A stretch of DNA of 64,000 nt from Isoperla grammatica (GCA_945910005.1 OX246741.1:2466001-2530000), one strand, 5' to 3'. Counted from the first letter of the stretch, positions 22,384-36,900 are shown. Program-made: numbers and translations. The notes: generated by a model not told the origin, from the sequence alone.

Positions 22384-24596
22384 GTTGCTAGGACGGCTCC
22401 AAAGTCACCGTTTACTTATTCCTAAGCCAAGAAGTAATGGAATTGAATCCACAATAATAATAATATGTAATGAGTTGTTAAGGAATAAACTATAATAATT
22501 TCTCAACCTAATCGATATTTATGCCACCTTGTTCAGGTAATCGTTTTAGACTGGAATGGAATAATGAGGATCAATATTTGGTGTAACCCTCTTCACCCCA
22601 CTACTTTCTGTATTCAAGACACTGACAATGTACAAGATAGTGTTGTGTATGTGTATTCATGTATGTTAGTTTTCCAATGCCGAGTTTGAGAAAATGTGAG
22701 TATGGCAGAGGGAAACACGTTTTGGAGCGTATTTGTTTGCTATTTGTAAGTTCCTGTATTGTTCATAAATGCATGCAGTGACTTACAGCTTCATAGTAAT
22801 AATGATGCCACAAAAACATGGTTATTAGTATTAAATGCCAAGGAAAGGTGACGCTACCGAAAATATTGGATGTAAAACGCATATAAAGTAAAACGAGGTT
22901 TTCTTGCAAGATGGAATAAAATCCGAATGAGATTGTATGGGTTCTAATAACGGGTTCCTATCCAATATTGGCTCCACTCCTCTGTCTGGCATAACAGTGT
23001 TGCAACAGTTTCGTTGTAAACCCCAAATGATTCCTCAGCTCATTCCCAGCACGTGCCCAATTGACTGGACGTAATATTCCGCATCTGTCTCTTGCTGCAA
23101 TTGACATAGATATCTCCACTCGTACAATGCGCTATTTTTACTATTCTATTTTATTCCAGGCGATTGCAGTGCCATGACCAAAATGGACTGAAGATGAAAA
23201 GTATGAAAACGCAGAGAAATAAGTAAAAGGAATGTTTATTTTAAAAGGTATGGAATTGTGACCGGAGTTAGAACCAAACAGTTCAAATGGTATCCTGAGA
23301 CAAAACTCGGAATCGCAGATTCCATTTAGGTATCTGATAAATTATTCGTTTGGACTATTAATTACTGTCCTAGACATTATCTTCTCTCAGAAGCTATTCA
23401 AATAAATTTGAAATTGCCGCAGACAATTCCCAAAGAATGAGCTAAACTTTACTTGTGTAATGAGATCTTAAAAAGATTAAGTATTGAACACATATGTGTT
23501 TTACAAGTATAGCTGTTTGCCACATGCTTAATAAACTACATTATAAATGCCTTATTATGCCTCTATACAAAAATGGGAAATATAGTTTTGGTCTTGTCAA
23601 AATTCTTTATATTTAAATACATATTTAAAACTAGGATTAGAATCATTTTATATAGAAAGTGCTAGGCTTGGTACTCCCTCATCCCAAGAGATGCAATAAG
23701 ACCCGCCTCTCAGGTGAGGCTACATAAGACAAGAGGCCCAATGTCCCAGAGTAGCGGGTTAATTGCTCGCCCGCTCCATCTGGTGTCCGGTACTCGCAGC
23801 TGCGGCCTACGCGAGGCGTCCGGTGAACTACGTCACGAGTCAGTCCCCTAATCCGGACTCTATGGTCGTCGCGATGGCGCTACCACGATTTTCGGCATCG
23901 GGATCGGGATCGCAATCGTAAATTTCTCATGCTAAATCATCAATACGACATAACGATTTAGTTGTGAACAGCGCCATAAGAACCATGAAAATAACCATGT
24001 TTTTACAATTTGTAAACAAATTAGTTCTAGCTATTCAATCACTATTTCGTAGGTGTTTCACATTTGCATATTTTTGATAACTTTTAAATAATAATGGGGG
24101 GTGGTTCGAGTCATTGTGGCCATAATTCGAGAATGTAGAACTGACTGATTTTACGATACGCTTACAAATTCACAAAACTTTCCCTTGGCCTACAGGCGTT
24201 AAGGTACAAGAACAGAAACCGGGACAGTATAAAAAATAAGAAATATGTCTCCTTCCAGAGGCGAAGTATATCAGTGTTATCCCCATAGCGGTATCTGTCA
24301 TTGTCGCAGAGGATTTCGCAGGGCGGCCGGATTTATATCGATACACCCCCCCCCCCCCTCCCATCCCTTCACACACCGCGGTCAACCGAGTCGAAGGTTG
24401 CTTATCTCAATTAGTTGGCTGGCATCGCGCAGACAAGGAACAGTGGGAACTGGGGAAGAAATAAGAAATTGCAAGAAAAGGGTTAGAAATTGTTCTTTTG
24501 TGAAATCTAGGATGTGTTCCCTGGATAATAAAGGTTCCGTATATTACTACAATTACTTTTATCTCGAGCGGGAAGTCGACCGTAAACCGGAATGAG
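22384..24596. other. Non-coding stretch with a CpG-rich block
   Basis: No exon recognised. About 23690-23930 is noticeably GC- and CpG-rich against AT-rich flanks (ccggtgaactacgtcacgag, then repeated gatcggg near 23900). A C-run of about 14 lies near 24345-24358. Confidence 0.5.
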
Positions 24597-25450
24597 ATCT
24601 CGTCTCACACTCACGTGTATGTTGCATAGTCACGTGTCAGGCGGCCATCTTTGTCTCGTCTCACGTGTATGTTGCATAGTCACGTGTCAGGCGGCCATCT
24701 TTGTCTCGTCTCACAGTCACGTGTATGTTGCATAGTCACGTGTCAGGCGGCCATCTTTGTCTCGTCTCACAGTAACGTGTATGTTGCATAGTCACGTGTC
24801 AGGCGGCCATCTTTGTCTCGTCTCACACTCACGTGTATGTTGCATAGTCACGTGTTAGGCGGCCATCTTTGTCTCGTCTCACACTCACGTGTATGTTGCA
24901 TAGTCACGTGTCAGGCGGCCATCTTTGTCTCGTCTCACACTCACGTGTATGTTGCATAGTCACGTGTCAGGCGGCCATCTTTGTCTCGTCTCACACTCAC
25001 GTGTATGTTGCATAGTCACGTGTCAGGCGGCCATCTTTGTCTCGTCTCACACTCACGTGTATGTTGCATAGTCACGTGTCAGGCGGCCATCTTTGTCTCG
25101 TCTCACGTGTATGTTGCATAGTCACGTGTCAGGCGGCCATCTTTGTCTCGTCTCACAGTCACGTGTATGTTGCATAGTCACGTGTCAGGCGGCCATCTTT
25201 GTCTCGTCTCACGTGTATGTTGCATAGTCACGTGTCAGGTGGCCATCTTTGTCTCGTCTCACGTGTATGTTGCATAGTCACGTGTCAGGCGGCCATCTTT
25301 GTCTCGTCTCACGTGTATGTTGCATAGTCACGTGTCAGGCGGCCATCTTTGTCTCGTCTCACGTGTATGTTGCATAGTCACGTGTCAGGCGGCCATCTTT
25401 GTCTCATCTCACGTGTTTGTTGCATAGTCACGTGTCAGGCGGCCATCTTT
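24597..25450. repeat. E-box-rich minisatellite, 16 copies of 50/56 bp
   Basis: Sixteen units, each ending gcggccatcttt, with ends at 24652, 24702, 24758, 24814, 24870, 24926, 24982, 25038, 25094, 25144, 25200, 25250, 25300, 25350, 25400 and 25450. Long units (56 bp) carry six extra bases (acactc or acagtc) that the 50-bp units lack. Almost every unit has two CACGTG palindromes (tcacgtgta and gtcacgtgtc) and one ggccatctt, which fits the YY1 core. Unit-to-unit differences are few, indicating recent expansion or homogenisation. Confidence 0.95.
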
Positions 25451-26474
25451 GTTACCAGCGTCATTGCCTGTATAGATGTCTAAAAATCAGGCACAGTTGA
25501 ATGAAGAAAAGATTTTTCCTTATTGTATCTACTCAATTTCAGAAGAAAAATAAAAGTTTTAATAAGTCGTATGGATTTTGAAGAATTTTAAAGTTTATGA
25601 TATTGTTTGTGATTAATTGCCAATTATTTCTTAACATCTTCAATCTTATCCTTAGTGTATCGTTCAGACACAACTAGGAAACATTTCAAATGTCGAAAAG
25701 TAAGACAGTATGAATCTCTCCAATCTCTCCAAGTCAAAAATTATAAAAGGGAGCTAAATCACCAAGATATTGAATTAAAAATACATACATTTTGTAACAA
25801 TCTACTTCATTCCGAGTGCTTGCAACTGTGTTTCACAATGTCGTACATTTCACTTTTTAGTTTCATAGTCATCAGTTACAACACAGTACTTTCATGTCAA
25901 TCTAAAACTTATTTTTCACAATCCATTTTTTACATTCCATGTCTCTTGCTAGTTTGTTGTATTTTCTTATGCCACTGATCGTTATTAAACACATATTTCG
26001 TGTTTGATTATGAAGATGTTGACCACCCACATAAACGGCAGCGTTTCTCAGTCAGTAGGTGAGTTAAGAGTATCTTTGTTCCATCTCGCTCTCTATGCAT
26101 TTCTTCTCGCACAACCAACGCGGTCGGCCACGAAGGCGCCCCGAGCAAATCAAGACTGTTATCTCGTAGTTGTAAACAACAAGTGAACCACCCCTAAACG
26201 CAGCTAATGAACAGACAACGTGGCCCACGGATGCGCGCGGGTATTTGGCAACGCTGTATATATTGATTGACTTGTGCGTGAGTTACACCTATGGGCTCAT
26301 AAATCACGTGACTCCGTGTTTTATTTATAGTCGAACACTTCGAGAAGATAAGGTCATAGGTTATGCAGCAGAGCTGTCATTAATTCAAAGACATCTCGGT
26401 AGGCTGGAAAGGAACTCACGGGTAAGAATTACTCTTCAAACCAAGAGACTTGCAAGTGCAGCAAAGAGCCATAT
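25451..26474. other. Non-coding stretch
   Basis: AT-rich with short frames only. The 107-codon frame at 25655-25978 has no recognisable domain and contains a hydrophobic tail of low complexity. No gene is called. Confidence 0.5.
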
Positions 26475-26757
26475 GAAGTACTCAATAAATTCGAAGTTGT
26501 TCTGAATCGGCCTTGTTGATTCTGACATTTGTCCGCAGGTGTTCGCACTGCCCAATCACTGATTCATATGTTTCGTATTTGAAATATCGATCTTTGATTG
26601 GTTATCGCTCACTCGTCAATGGTGTTCGGAGCCTACAGGGTTGGTTTATTCGCTTTAAATTAAAGTCCCCCACTGAAAATCAGTTTCATTACTGAGTGGG
26701 TAGACTCTAAATGTGAATTTATTTAATAACTTATTTATTTATTTACTTATTTATTAA
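26475..26757 (+). repeat. Dispersed retroposon-like repeat, copy 2
   Basis: Plus-strand copy of the family at 22112-22383, from gaagtactcaataaattc to gactctaaatgtgaattta with a TTTA-rich tail to about 26757. About 95% identical by eye to copy 1. Confidence 0.8.
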
Positions 26758-29700
26758 GAAACCGAAGTAGAAAACTATGTGGGTGTTATTAAACTCTGCT
26801 ATCTCGTCAGCATAATACATTCATTGGGACCACTTTAGTAAAAATGTTTGAATATAAATATTCAAAGTGAAACTCAGCTTTACCTGATGTAAGCCTGGCG
26901 TTGTGCAGTGGACCTATGAATAGTTATGGAAACATATCTCATTGCTGTTGTCAAGACTAAACTCTCATTTAGCTCTGAGATGTGACTGAGTAAAACCATG
27001 TTAAAAACCTCTAGCCAGGACTGCGTTGGCGGAAAATTAATCCTCAACTCGCCATTTCCATCTTCATTGGGTGTGTATTTTACAGTTCGTTGTATAATCA
27101 TATTATGATACATTTTTTAATCAATGAATGTTGTAGATAACCGTAGCCATGGTCCTCATGCATGGACCTGTGTGGTGCGTCTATGTGCGTGTGTATGCGT
27201 GGAGCATTTCTCCCCTCGTTGCGTATACAACATTGTGCGTTTGATGTTTGACAACAACGCCACGCATGTTTGCCGACGCATCTCTAGGCAAGCAACCGCC
27301 CGCATTCACTTTGAAGACTCTTTATGGTTAGTCAAGTGAACGTGTTCCGCCCCCTTGTGTACTAACATGGCCTTGAGCAGCCAGCCAACTTGAGCCCGTA
27401 TCGCCACCGCGAGGATTTTAAATGAGGAACTGCTGAGTAAACAAAGCTATCAGAATATTTTTGCTGTCTCGAGGAAAAGAGAATAATACAGGATTCTCGG
27501 CAGCGAAACGGTGAAGGCGGATGATTCGGGGCCGTGTCTGAATCTCACCCTCAACGACATGGACACACATTTCGACCTCCTTCATAGGTAGGATGTTTTA
27601 ACTCCAATCTATGACATCTATAATATCCTATAATCTATAGTATCTGTTTTAGAGTATAGGCTGTTTGGCCATAACTAGGATGCTGTAATGTTAGAATAAA
27701 TGTTATTTGTTTTTAAGGGTGAGTAGAATTATATCATGCAAGAATATGAGTTCAACAATAGTTCAAATGCGCTGTATTGCATACATGTTGCATACATTGT
27801 GGTAGATCGCTCATCTATCAACGCGGTTCTTATGTGTCGCTTTCCAAGCGTAGGAAAATGAACGCAAAACAGATAAATCGGAGAGGAATGTCGAGGATGT
27901 TTACCTCTTTTAGAACGTGTTGAAACATTGGCTGATTCCTGTAGTCAAGAGTCTCGTTAAATGCCTTTCCAATCGAGATAATCGCGATTATACGACTCAC
28001 TGACTCCACCACAGACAAAGCTTCGCGTTCAAATAACTTTATTTAACCCCGGTCATTTTTTTATGTGGGTGTTTATGTGAGTATTTCGTAAAACAATCCC
28101 ATTACAGTCGTAGCTACGTCTGTTTTAATTGACCGAAGGGTTCTAAGGGGCTCTAATTTTACGAACGGTTTGCGTCCGGCGGATTAGTCCGGTACATAAA
28201 GTTCGTCCCTAATAAAAGGGTGGAATTATCTCGGAGACATCAACGAGGCATTCGAGACACAGTGGAAAGCTGCCGGCATTAATCGAGGCAACGTAAACAT
28301 GGCCGACCCAGCGAGTACTTCAATCAGGACAAGTGGACTTTTATCTCTCAGTATATGAACTGAAGAGAATTCGCCTGTTTTAGGGTTTTTATGCGTGATT
28401 GTGTTTATGCTGATTTTGCGTAAACTTCGTATCTACGAGATCACGCATAGAATGTATTAATGGTAAATTACATTCTTGGAAATGGGAATTACTGTCAAAA
28501 TTTAACGTTGTATAGCTGAGTGACAGAAGAACAAATAAAATATTTACTACAAAAACAACTCTCTTGTTTGCTTAGCTAATCTTTGCCAAATACGTTCGTT
28601 TTTATTGCGATACATTATTAGATACATAAGTTTGTAGCGTGGCTCCCTTTATGTGTCAACTAACTGTTTTATGGGTTTTAGTGTGACCATGAAAATACGT
28701 GTAGCAGGTATTAGTTAGTCAAAACCCTATAATGTTGTATCACTGAAGTTATGTGCCTCCCATTTACGTGAGTTGTAATCTTTATTTCTTTATGATTTCC
28801 TTTGTTTATTTTTTCTCCCACGCGAATAAATTCTGGTGTGCGGTTTGGTGTATTTTCAAATTTTGTTTTTCATTGTTTATACTCTTGTCTATTATTTACT
28901 TTATATATCATAACTATACGAAAGTAAACGAAGATCCAACTACGTGTATATACCCGCCCCTGTATTCAGAACCCTATCGCATGGTTATACTCTAAATGCA
29001 ACGTGATTCCTCCACCAGGGCGTATCTTCAAATATTTACGCTCTTAAGCTAATTGACACGACGAGTAGTTGATTAATGAATGATAATCTGGGTCGGTTGC
29101 GTCGCGTGTGTTCACAGAGCCAGTGGGAACCAATTACAATATTACCTTTCGTTCGGTTGGGTGGTCGGGACAAGTAGCCAATACACTAATCTCACGCCGG
29201 GGTTTGTCACTAGGATCGCTAGTGTCGTGCTCACGGGGAAGAACCGGTTTGACGATATACTGGTTTTGATAAGGGGAGGGGGGTCACTTTACATTGCCAC
29301 TAACCGGTTTTCGATCAGTGTCGTACTTTTTCGTTTAGTCCCTCTAAAAAGTTGGGAGGAAACTCTGAAAAAAAAAATGGTTTGGTGAAGGACTTGTTAG
29401 TGACAGGTGTGTATAGTCAAATACTTTACCGTGCTGTGACTGGCATTGATTACTTAATAGAGTTAAGACACTTTCTTGACCGATATCGCCTTCTATCGCT
29501 CGCATTGCTCTCTGGAGTCTAGCCCCACACTGAGTGCCTCACTGAAGGGCTATGGTAACCGAGAGTGGCTCTGGCACATATTGCAAAGTGCCACTACGCC
29601 GTTCTTTACCGTGCATAGTTTCTGCAATACGAGTGTACACTACATGAATACATACGTATGCATAATAGCAGCCATTTGTCAGTACCGGTAGATGGTGTAC

Positions 29701-32700
29701 AAATTAATTTCACAGCCAGTTAGCTTCACACAACTGATGACGAGGCTAAATACGGGCCATACATAATGTACTCAAACCTAACAGCTGACTGTAGCTCCCT
29801 CTGTGCAGGGGTAAATGATTTAGCTGCACGAAATATGCGCAGCACAGCACTTACATCTGTACATTAATCGGAAACGGGACAAATTGAGGGGTTGCATTAC
29901 TCATATATAATAATTGTGCACACAATCACATTGATTGTATTGTAGCCACGTTACTGATTAAAATACATGTTAATTTGAGCAAATTTACGGGGTGGACATT
30001 GTATTGTGTAAAAATCGTTTTCGGCCCTGGGGGTATTGGAATTACATTAATTATTTAATTGCAATGATTGGGATGAATTAGTTTTCCTTTTGGAAATTTA
30101 GAAACAATACAAATATGGTTATTTACCTCTAGCTGGTGTATTTGTGTGTTGTGTGGTTTCTAATGAGTGATGGCTTGAATCGTTAATGCTCGAAATTAAA
30201 TTTGCTGTAATATTGGAAACTCACATGGCTATTGTTAGCTAAGGCAGGGTGGAATAGTATTGAAAGAAAAAACAGAATTTTGCTTGGTTTTGATGCAAAA
30301 TGTGGACTTAAGGTCTGGTTCACACAAACAAATAAGACTCACTTTGCAGGAAGCTTTTGACTAACATGAGTGTTTTCTGATCTCACCAAAAATTTGACAC
30401 CAGCAATTCCGCATGTTTGTAGTTGAAATATAAATAACTGTTTGATAAGTCTTCATTTTGATAAAATAATTGGAAAATCGTTTTTTTTTTAGTACAAATT
30501 CATACTAGTACAAATTCTGTTTTTTGGCAATTAAAAAAACTTTAAATCATAACTCCAATTATTTGTTTTCGAGAAAGTATGTGTTTTGTTAAGTGTACAC
30601 GTTTCGAGCCTTCATTTTGTACATCCTTAGGTACTATGCAACATTTTAGACTTTACATTCACAGACGATGATATTTTTGATAACTATTGCATAACGTTCT
30701 AACAAACTCTATGACAGATTAATTTCGCATGAATCCCTGCTATAGGGTGTCCACCAGCTTCACCTGACGTGCCCCTTTGAAGGAGACTAAGGGCGTTTAC
30801 GTATACCTGATCAGATTAACTCGATCAGTAGTCTTGTCTCGCTCTTCTCTCCGAGGGAGAGAAGGAAAGAGCTTCTGATCGAGTAGCTTGGATCAGGTTC
30901 GCGTGAGTAGCACAAGTAGGTGGTGAGCGGTGTTTGGATACTTGGGAAGGAGTAAATGCTTGATTACAATAATAGTTTAGAAACCAAAATGGCGAGGCAA
31001 CAAGAACGGAAAGAAACGAACGGGGTGGGTGAAATGTTTCTGTCGTAAAACGCAACCGCTAATATGTAGATATATCGCGGGTGAAATACTAATAGGCGTG
31101 AAACTCAACGATCCAGTGTTGTAGTTTACCCTTGTGGCTCTGGGGCGTGGCTGAGTCAGAAGGGGGAGCGCGCGGGGGGGGGGGGGGGGGGACTAAACGC
31201 TTTCACAGAGATAAGTACTGGCATAAAATAATAATACCAAGGAAAATAAATTAACAACAAAGTTATGAAGGCTGAAGGCTAGTCAAGAGATAGAGTATTA
31301 AATCTTTGGCTATTTAACTTGAACTATAAAACCGTTTATGATAATATAAATTCAGGTTTGATAAGGGATGATTTCTATGTATACTCGTCCTCTTTAAACA
31401 TTTATTTCTATTATACCAAGTTTTTTCATCGAGAATACTTTCAAGACAATATATAAGTGAACAAAATTAATATTATTAATTTCAAACCTGTTCACTTTTA
31501 CTAAAACAGTAGTTGTTACAGATTCCTTGTGAGCTCTCACACCTGCGTTAGGAAGGATACTCCAAACATGTACCAGTATTTTAACTAAGTGACCGTGGTT
31601 CAAGTTTCATATTCGAGCGATGGTTTTAGCATATATACACAAACATATTTGTGCTCGGACAGTTTTACAAGAACACAAACTCCGTCAGAATTGCCATCGA
31701 CGGTAACTCAACGGAAACCTCCCAACTCAAGTCTTAAGCCCCTCGAAGGCTCCAATCACGTTGCCTGAGCTCTGTCTTGACTGTACAATGACGTCACTTG
31801 CCTCTTGACAGGTCGAGAGGCTGTAATTGTCATCATGTTGTCGGGCGCCTTTGATCGCTCAACAGTTGCAATATATGTGACATGTGATGATTGGAGGGCG
31901 TTGCTACGGTTTGTCACTCTACTGGGTCTAATGTTAACTGCTCTTCAACTAGAGATATTGCTTCTGAGTTCTGCAGTTTCATTTTCAGTGCCATAGTTAG
32001 GGGAGAAAACTCAGCTGCATTGATATTTGTACTTATTGGAGCAAATGAATATCTGTGACGCAATAATAAGGATCTGTTCCCTACCGAGGTACCGTACTTG
32101 TGCGTGGGGATAGAAGGTGGGGGGCGGACATCATCGCTGGAAATGCGTACGTATACTGTATTTACTATCGTTTTTATGTTTATTTTCAGTGACTGCAGTT
32201 AAAAATATGCAGAATACTTGCTTACAAATTGTGGCGACACAGATGAAAACGTTTGAAGACAAAGAATGAAATCGTTATAACAAGTTGTGGAAATACTTCA
32301 CTAATAGGGAAACATTCTTCCTCATATCTTTGACAATTTTAACGGAGGATAATAGAAGAACACATTTTGATGAAAATAAGAAAATTCCTTAACAATTTCG
32401 TTGATTTAACTCGTTGCCATTCAAAGTCGCAATTTTCAATATCACCCAACAGAGCGCCGGCCTCCCCTCCCCCTCCCCCTTGCAGTCTTATATCTTGACA
32501 GCATATCGGCTTTGTTCTACGATACGAGAGGGTTCTTTATAAGCTGGCGTTGTCTAACAGACCGTAAGACGAGCATTGTTGGCAGACAGTTGGAGTATTG
32601 GAAAAGCTGAAGGGAGGGAGGGAACAATTCATGGAAACTAACAAGACAAGTACAGAGTTAGGTAAATTGGAGCCCAAACACCTGTTGACTGTTTCAGATC

Positions 32701-33184
32701 GATATCGGGATGTTTTCATTGGGGAGAGGGGGAAACAGCTCACGTGTCATTTATTGTTGATAATATAATCATTTTTCGTAGGGAACCTGTCTAGGGACAG
32801 TTCAAACCCCTCTTCAGGGCGTCGATTCATGTATGTCTAACGTTGCCCCTGTTGTGTGTCCACCTAGCCGGCAGAACTACCGATGTTGGTCTGTTCAAAT
32901 TGAATTGCTTTAAAATGAGTATAAATTGTCCCAAATTTAAAAAAAAAATATATCATCCCGCCGAATTTATTGGACTTTCTTATAAATATTTCTCTGTTCC
33001 AACCAATGTTTCCGTTTTTCAGATGTTCTGAACTACCTTTTGTAATGTGATGTTGCTGGACACCTTTCACACCTAATTGAGAACATCTGCGATACGCAGA
33101 TATTTGTTGGAATACAAAACCAGACATAAGAAAGCACATTACATTCTGACATATTTTGATTTTCTTTTGGGACAATTTAAAACC
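26758..33184. other. Long non-coding stretch
   Basis: About 6.4 kb with no exon, RNA gene or mobile-element coding region that I can support. All open frames are near or under 100 codons and mutually overlapping. Landmarks: a CpG-richer segment near 28200-28330, T-rich runs near 30481, an 18-base G-run at 31174-31191, and a C-rich tract near 32460-32480. Confidence 0.5.
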
Positions 33185-33634
33185 ATGCTAGAGGAATCTC
33201 AACAGATCGTAATCGGGTGCTCCTTCAAGGTATGTGAACAGGTGGACATACAGGTGGACGTAATCAACTCCAAACTCAGTATCCCCATAACTGAACACGA
33301 CTTCGATAGGTGTCACCGTCTGGGAGCTCCAAGAGGCAGCGCAAAGAGACCCATCATAGTCAAGTTCCTGTCCTACCGTGTGAGAGAAGAAGTTTGGAGG
33401 CGGAAGAAAGCCCTAAGAGACTCCGGCCTACTCATCACGGAATCGCTAACCAAGAAAAGGATGGACTTATTCAGAGCGGTCCAGAACATAGTAGGACCCA
33501 GGAACTGCTGGACCCAAGACGGAACAATAATAACTATTAAAAATGACAAGCGACTACGCATCAATGCGAGCGCCGACCTGGACCAGCTGATTCGTGGTAG
33601 GCCTATAGCGAATCCAGACACCAATACCCAATAG
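33185..33634 (+). pseudogene. LINE ORF1, C-terminal part (5'-truncated)
   Basis: About 149 codons in frame, ending in a stop 290 bp before ORF2. The segment DFDRCHRLG, then PIIVKFLSYRVREEVWRRKK and SGLLITESLT, is the pattern of the C-terminal nucleic-acid-binding part of ORF1 proteins in CR1/Jockey-like LINEs, which coat the element RNA. The usual N-terminal coiled-coil or zinc region is absent: upstream codons (from 33077) are open but look like flanking DNA. Most likely a 5' truncation from incomplete reverse transcription. Confidence 0.7.
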
Positions 33635-33924
33635 TCTAATAGACAATAACCAACACAGTACGTACCTATTTCGATCTATTTTACGAAAACATATCACCTC
33701 ACCGGATCCGCCCCCCACCCAATAATCAAACCCGCATCAAAATCACCCATATTGCTAATCATAGCGTTAAGCCTTGTTAAGAACAATACAATATTTTATC
33801 ATCCATAGTAGACAACAGCAGTGGTTCTCACAATAGAATTTTAGTAATAGAATAAGTATAATTATTTCGTATACTATAAGTTTAGTAATTTATATTAGAA
33901 TAATAGTACAGTACAATCAGAATA

Positions 33925-36900
33925 ATGATCAGGTTGGATGATGACCCTCGCGCAGATTATAACTTTGACTTTATTTTAGACCAATCTAGAACCAGCCCCT
34001 CAGTCACTTGTGATAACCCCAGTCAGCTAGAACAACTATACGGAAATTACGATGGCTTACGAGTGTTTCATGTTAATATAAGAGGAATAACCTCTCACTT
34101 TGATGAGCTATCAGCAATCCTTCAGGACACTGGTACACCCTTTGATGTTGTAGTACTAACGGAAACACAATTAAGATCTGACACCTCCCAAATACATATG
34201 CATGGATACTCAACACACAACTTCACTAACAAAAACACCTCGCATGATGGAGTAACAATTCTAAGTAGAAACAATTCAATTGATTCTATTGAGTGCCACG
34301 GAAGTAAATCATTCACCCAAGCTAATGTAATTCACTTAAAAGTTTCACAAAGCAATGTAACTTACTACATTTTAGCAATATATAGATCCCCTTCAATGAA
34401 CATAAAACTATTCATTGACGAATTGTGCAATGAAACCAAACAAATGACTGGAGATCACCAAATTATAATCGGGGACATAAATATAAACACCCTCGAATCC
34501 ATGACACTTACAAATGACTATTTAAATATGCTTCACTCCCGCGGCTTTGTCCAATATATTACTGACCCCACTCGAGTAACATCAATGACCAGCTCATGCA
34601 TAGACCATATATTTCTCAAACAAAGTGAAAAAAAAACGGAAGCCACAAGTGCAATCCTCTCCGCAACAATGACTGATCATTACGCCACATGCATAGGCTT
34701 TAAACACAAACACCTAGTGAATAAAAACAAACCAAACGTTGATACGAAAAAACTTAACGAAAGAAAGGAAGTTAAAAAAACTAATTATGATCTCCTAAGA
34801 CACAACCTTAGCTTAGAGTCGTGGTTTAAAGTACTTAGCGACAACAACCCCGACTCCGCAACAAATACTTTTGTCCAAATCCTGCAAACCCAAATCGACA
34901 AAGCCACTAGATCTGTCAATACTAACTCAAGTTCTAAATTCAAAATCAAACCATGGATAACTAATGGAATCATTAAATCCATAAGAACCCGGGACAAATT
35001 ACACCGAAAAGTATTACTCAATCCCAACAATACTCTGATAAGCGACCATTACAAAAGATATCGAAATTACCTTAACCTCCTAATTAAAAAAACAAAAAAT
35101 GACTACTATAGAGACAAGCTTAAAGCAAACAACGGTGACAAAAAAAAACTGTGGCAAATCATAAATGAAATCACCAACAACAACACTAAACCAGCTAGCA
35201 TTACGAACATACTCACTGAAGACGGTACCCTTACAACAAAAGACGCCCCACGAGAAGTAGCAGACACCTTTGTAGATTACTTTAGTGACGTAGGAGAAAA
35301 AATGGCATACAACATACAAAATAAAAACGTTCCCGACGCCGACGGCCAAGACGATGACGAACCCAGGAATACCAATTCTATATTTATGTCCCCTGTCACT
35401 ATTGAAGAATTAATGCAATACATAAACGAAATGGATCCGGCAACTGCGACTGGGCCTGACAATATTAGCACCAAGACTATACAAACCACAAAGGACTTGA
35501 TTACAATACCACTTGTGCACATAATAAATAAAAGCTTCGAAACAGGAATCTATCCAACGATTTTCAAAATTGCTCACATAAAGCCAATTTACAAAAAAGG
35601 TAAAAGAACACTAATTAGTAACTATAGGCCAATCTCCCTACTAAATAATTTATCAAAGTTACACGAAAAGTGCATAAAAACAAGAATCAACTCATTCCTA
35701 GAAACCAACAAACTACTTTCTCCTAACCAATATGGGTTCCGTACCAACAAAAGCACTGAAGATGCCACGTTATCACTGACTACTGAGATCTATAAATCAA
35801 TTGACGGCAACAAAAAGCCCCTAGCCATATTTCTAGACCTAGCAAAAGCTTTCGACACCATATCGCATCGACTGTTATTATTAAAACTGGAGAATATAGG
35901 AATCCGAGGTATTACTCTAGACCTGATCAAAAGCTACATCCAGGACAGACAACAATTTGCTAACATTAATAACACAATCAGTAAACCAAGAGTAATTAAA
36001 TATGGAGTGCCGCAAGGGACCGTCCTCGGACCACTATTATTCTTGATCTTTATAAATGACCTATGCTCTCTTAATGCAAACTGTAAAATAGTCACTTTTG
36101 CCGATGACACAGTCCTTCTTTTCTCCTCTGACTCCTGGCTCAATGTTCACTTGCTGGCAGAGCTAGGGCTACGCAAAATTTTCCAATGGCTTAATAAAAA
36201 TTTACTTACACTTAATAAAGAAAAAACTACATACATGACCTTCTCACTTCAAGCCACCTCTGAACCCGATGGACTAATACTGAAACTACATGACAGTGAC
36301 TGTAAAAGCTGCAATCAACAATGCGACTGCCACAAACTAGCAAAAACAACATCAACTAGATACCTAGGAATACAAATAGACCAGCATCTCAGGTGGAATG
36401 AACACATACAATTAATTACTAAGAAAATACGTTACACCATGACGAGCATGTACAGTCTAAGGAACATTTTAACTTTCGAAAACTTAAAAATTGTATACTT
36501 TGCTCTAATTCAATCCATCCTTCAGTATGGAATTATCGTTTGGGGAGGTGCATATGACACCCACATGCAGCAATTAATGTCTTTACAAAACACTGTACTA
36601 AAAATCATTCTAAAACTAGATCGGTATCACCCCACCAACAACCTCTACATAAATACCAGAATCCTAGAAATTCGAAAACTATATGTACTGTCCCTGCTTC
36701 GCAGTATGCATGCAAATAAGATATCTCTACCTCCAGACCCTACACAAAGCTATAAATTAGTCACTCGTTCGAGAAGTAATAAAGAAATATTTAATCATAG
36801 GGTAAATAAAGGAATCCAACAAAGACATGCCACATTCCTAGGACCAAAACTATACAACATCTTACCAATACAAACCCGAAATATAAAGTCAAAGCAACTA

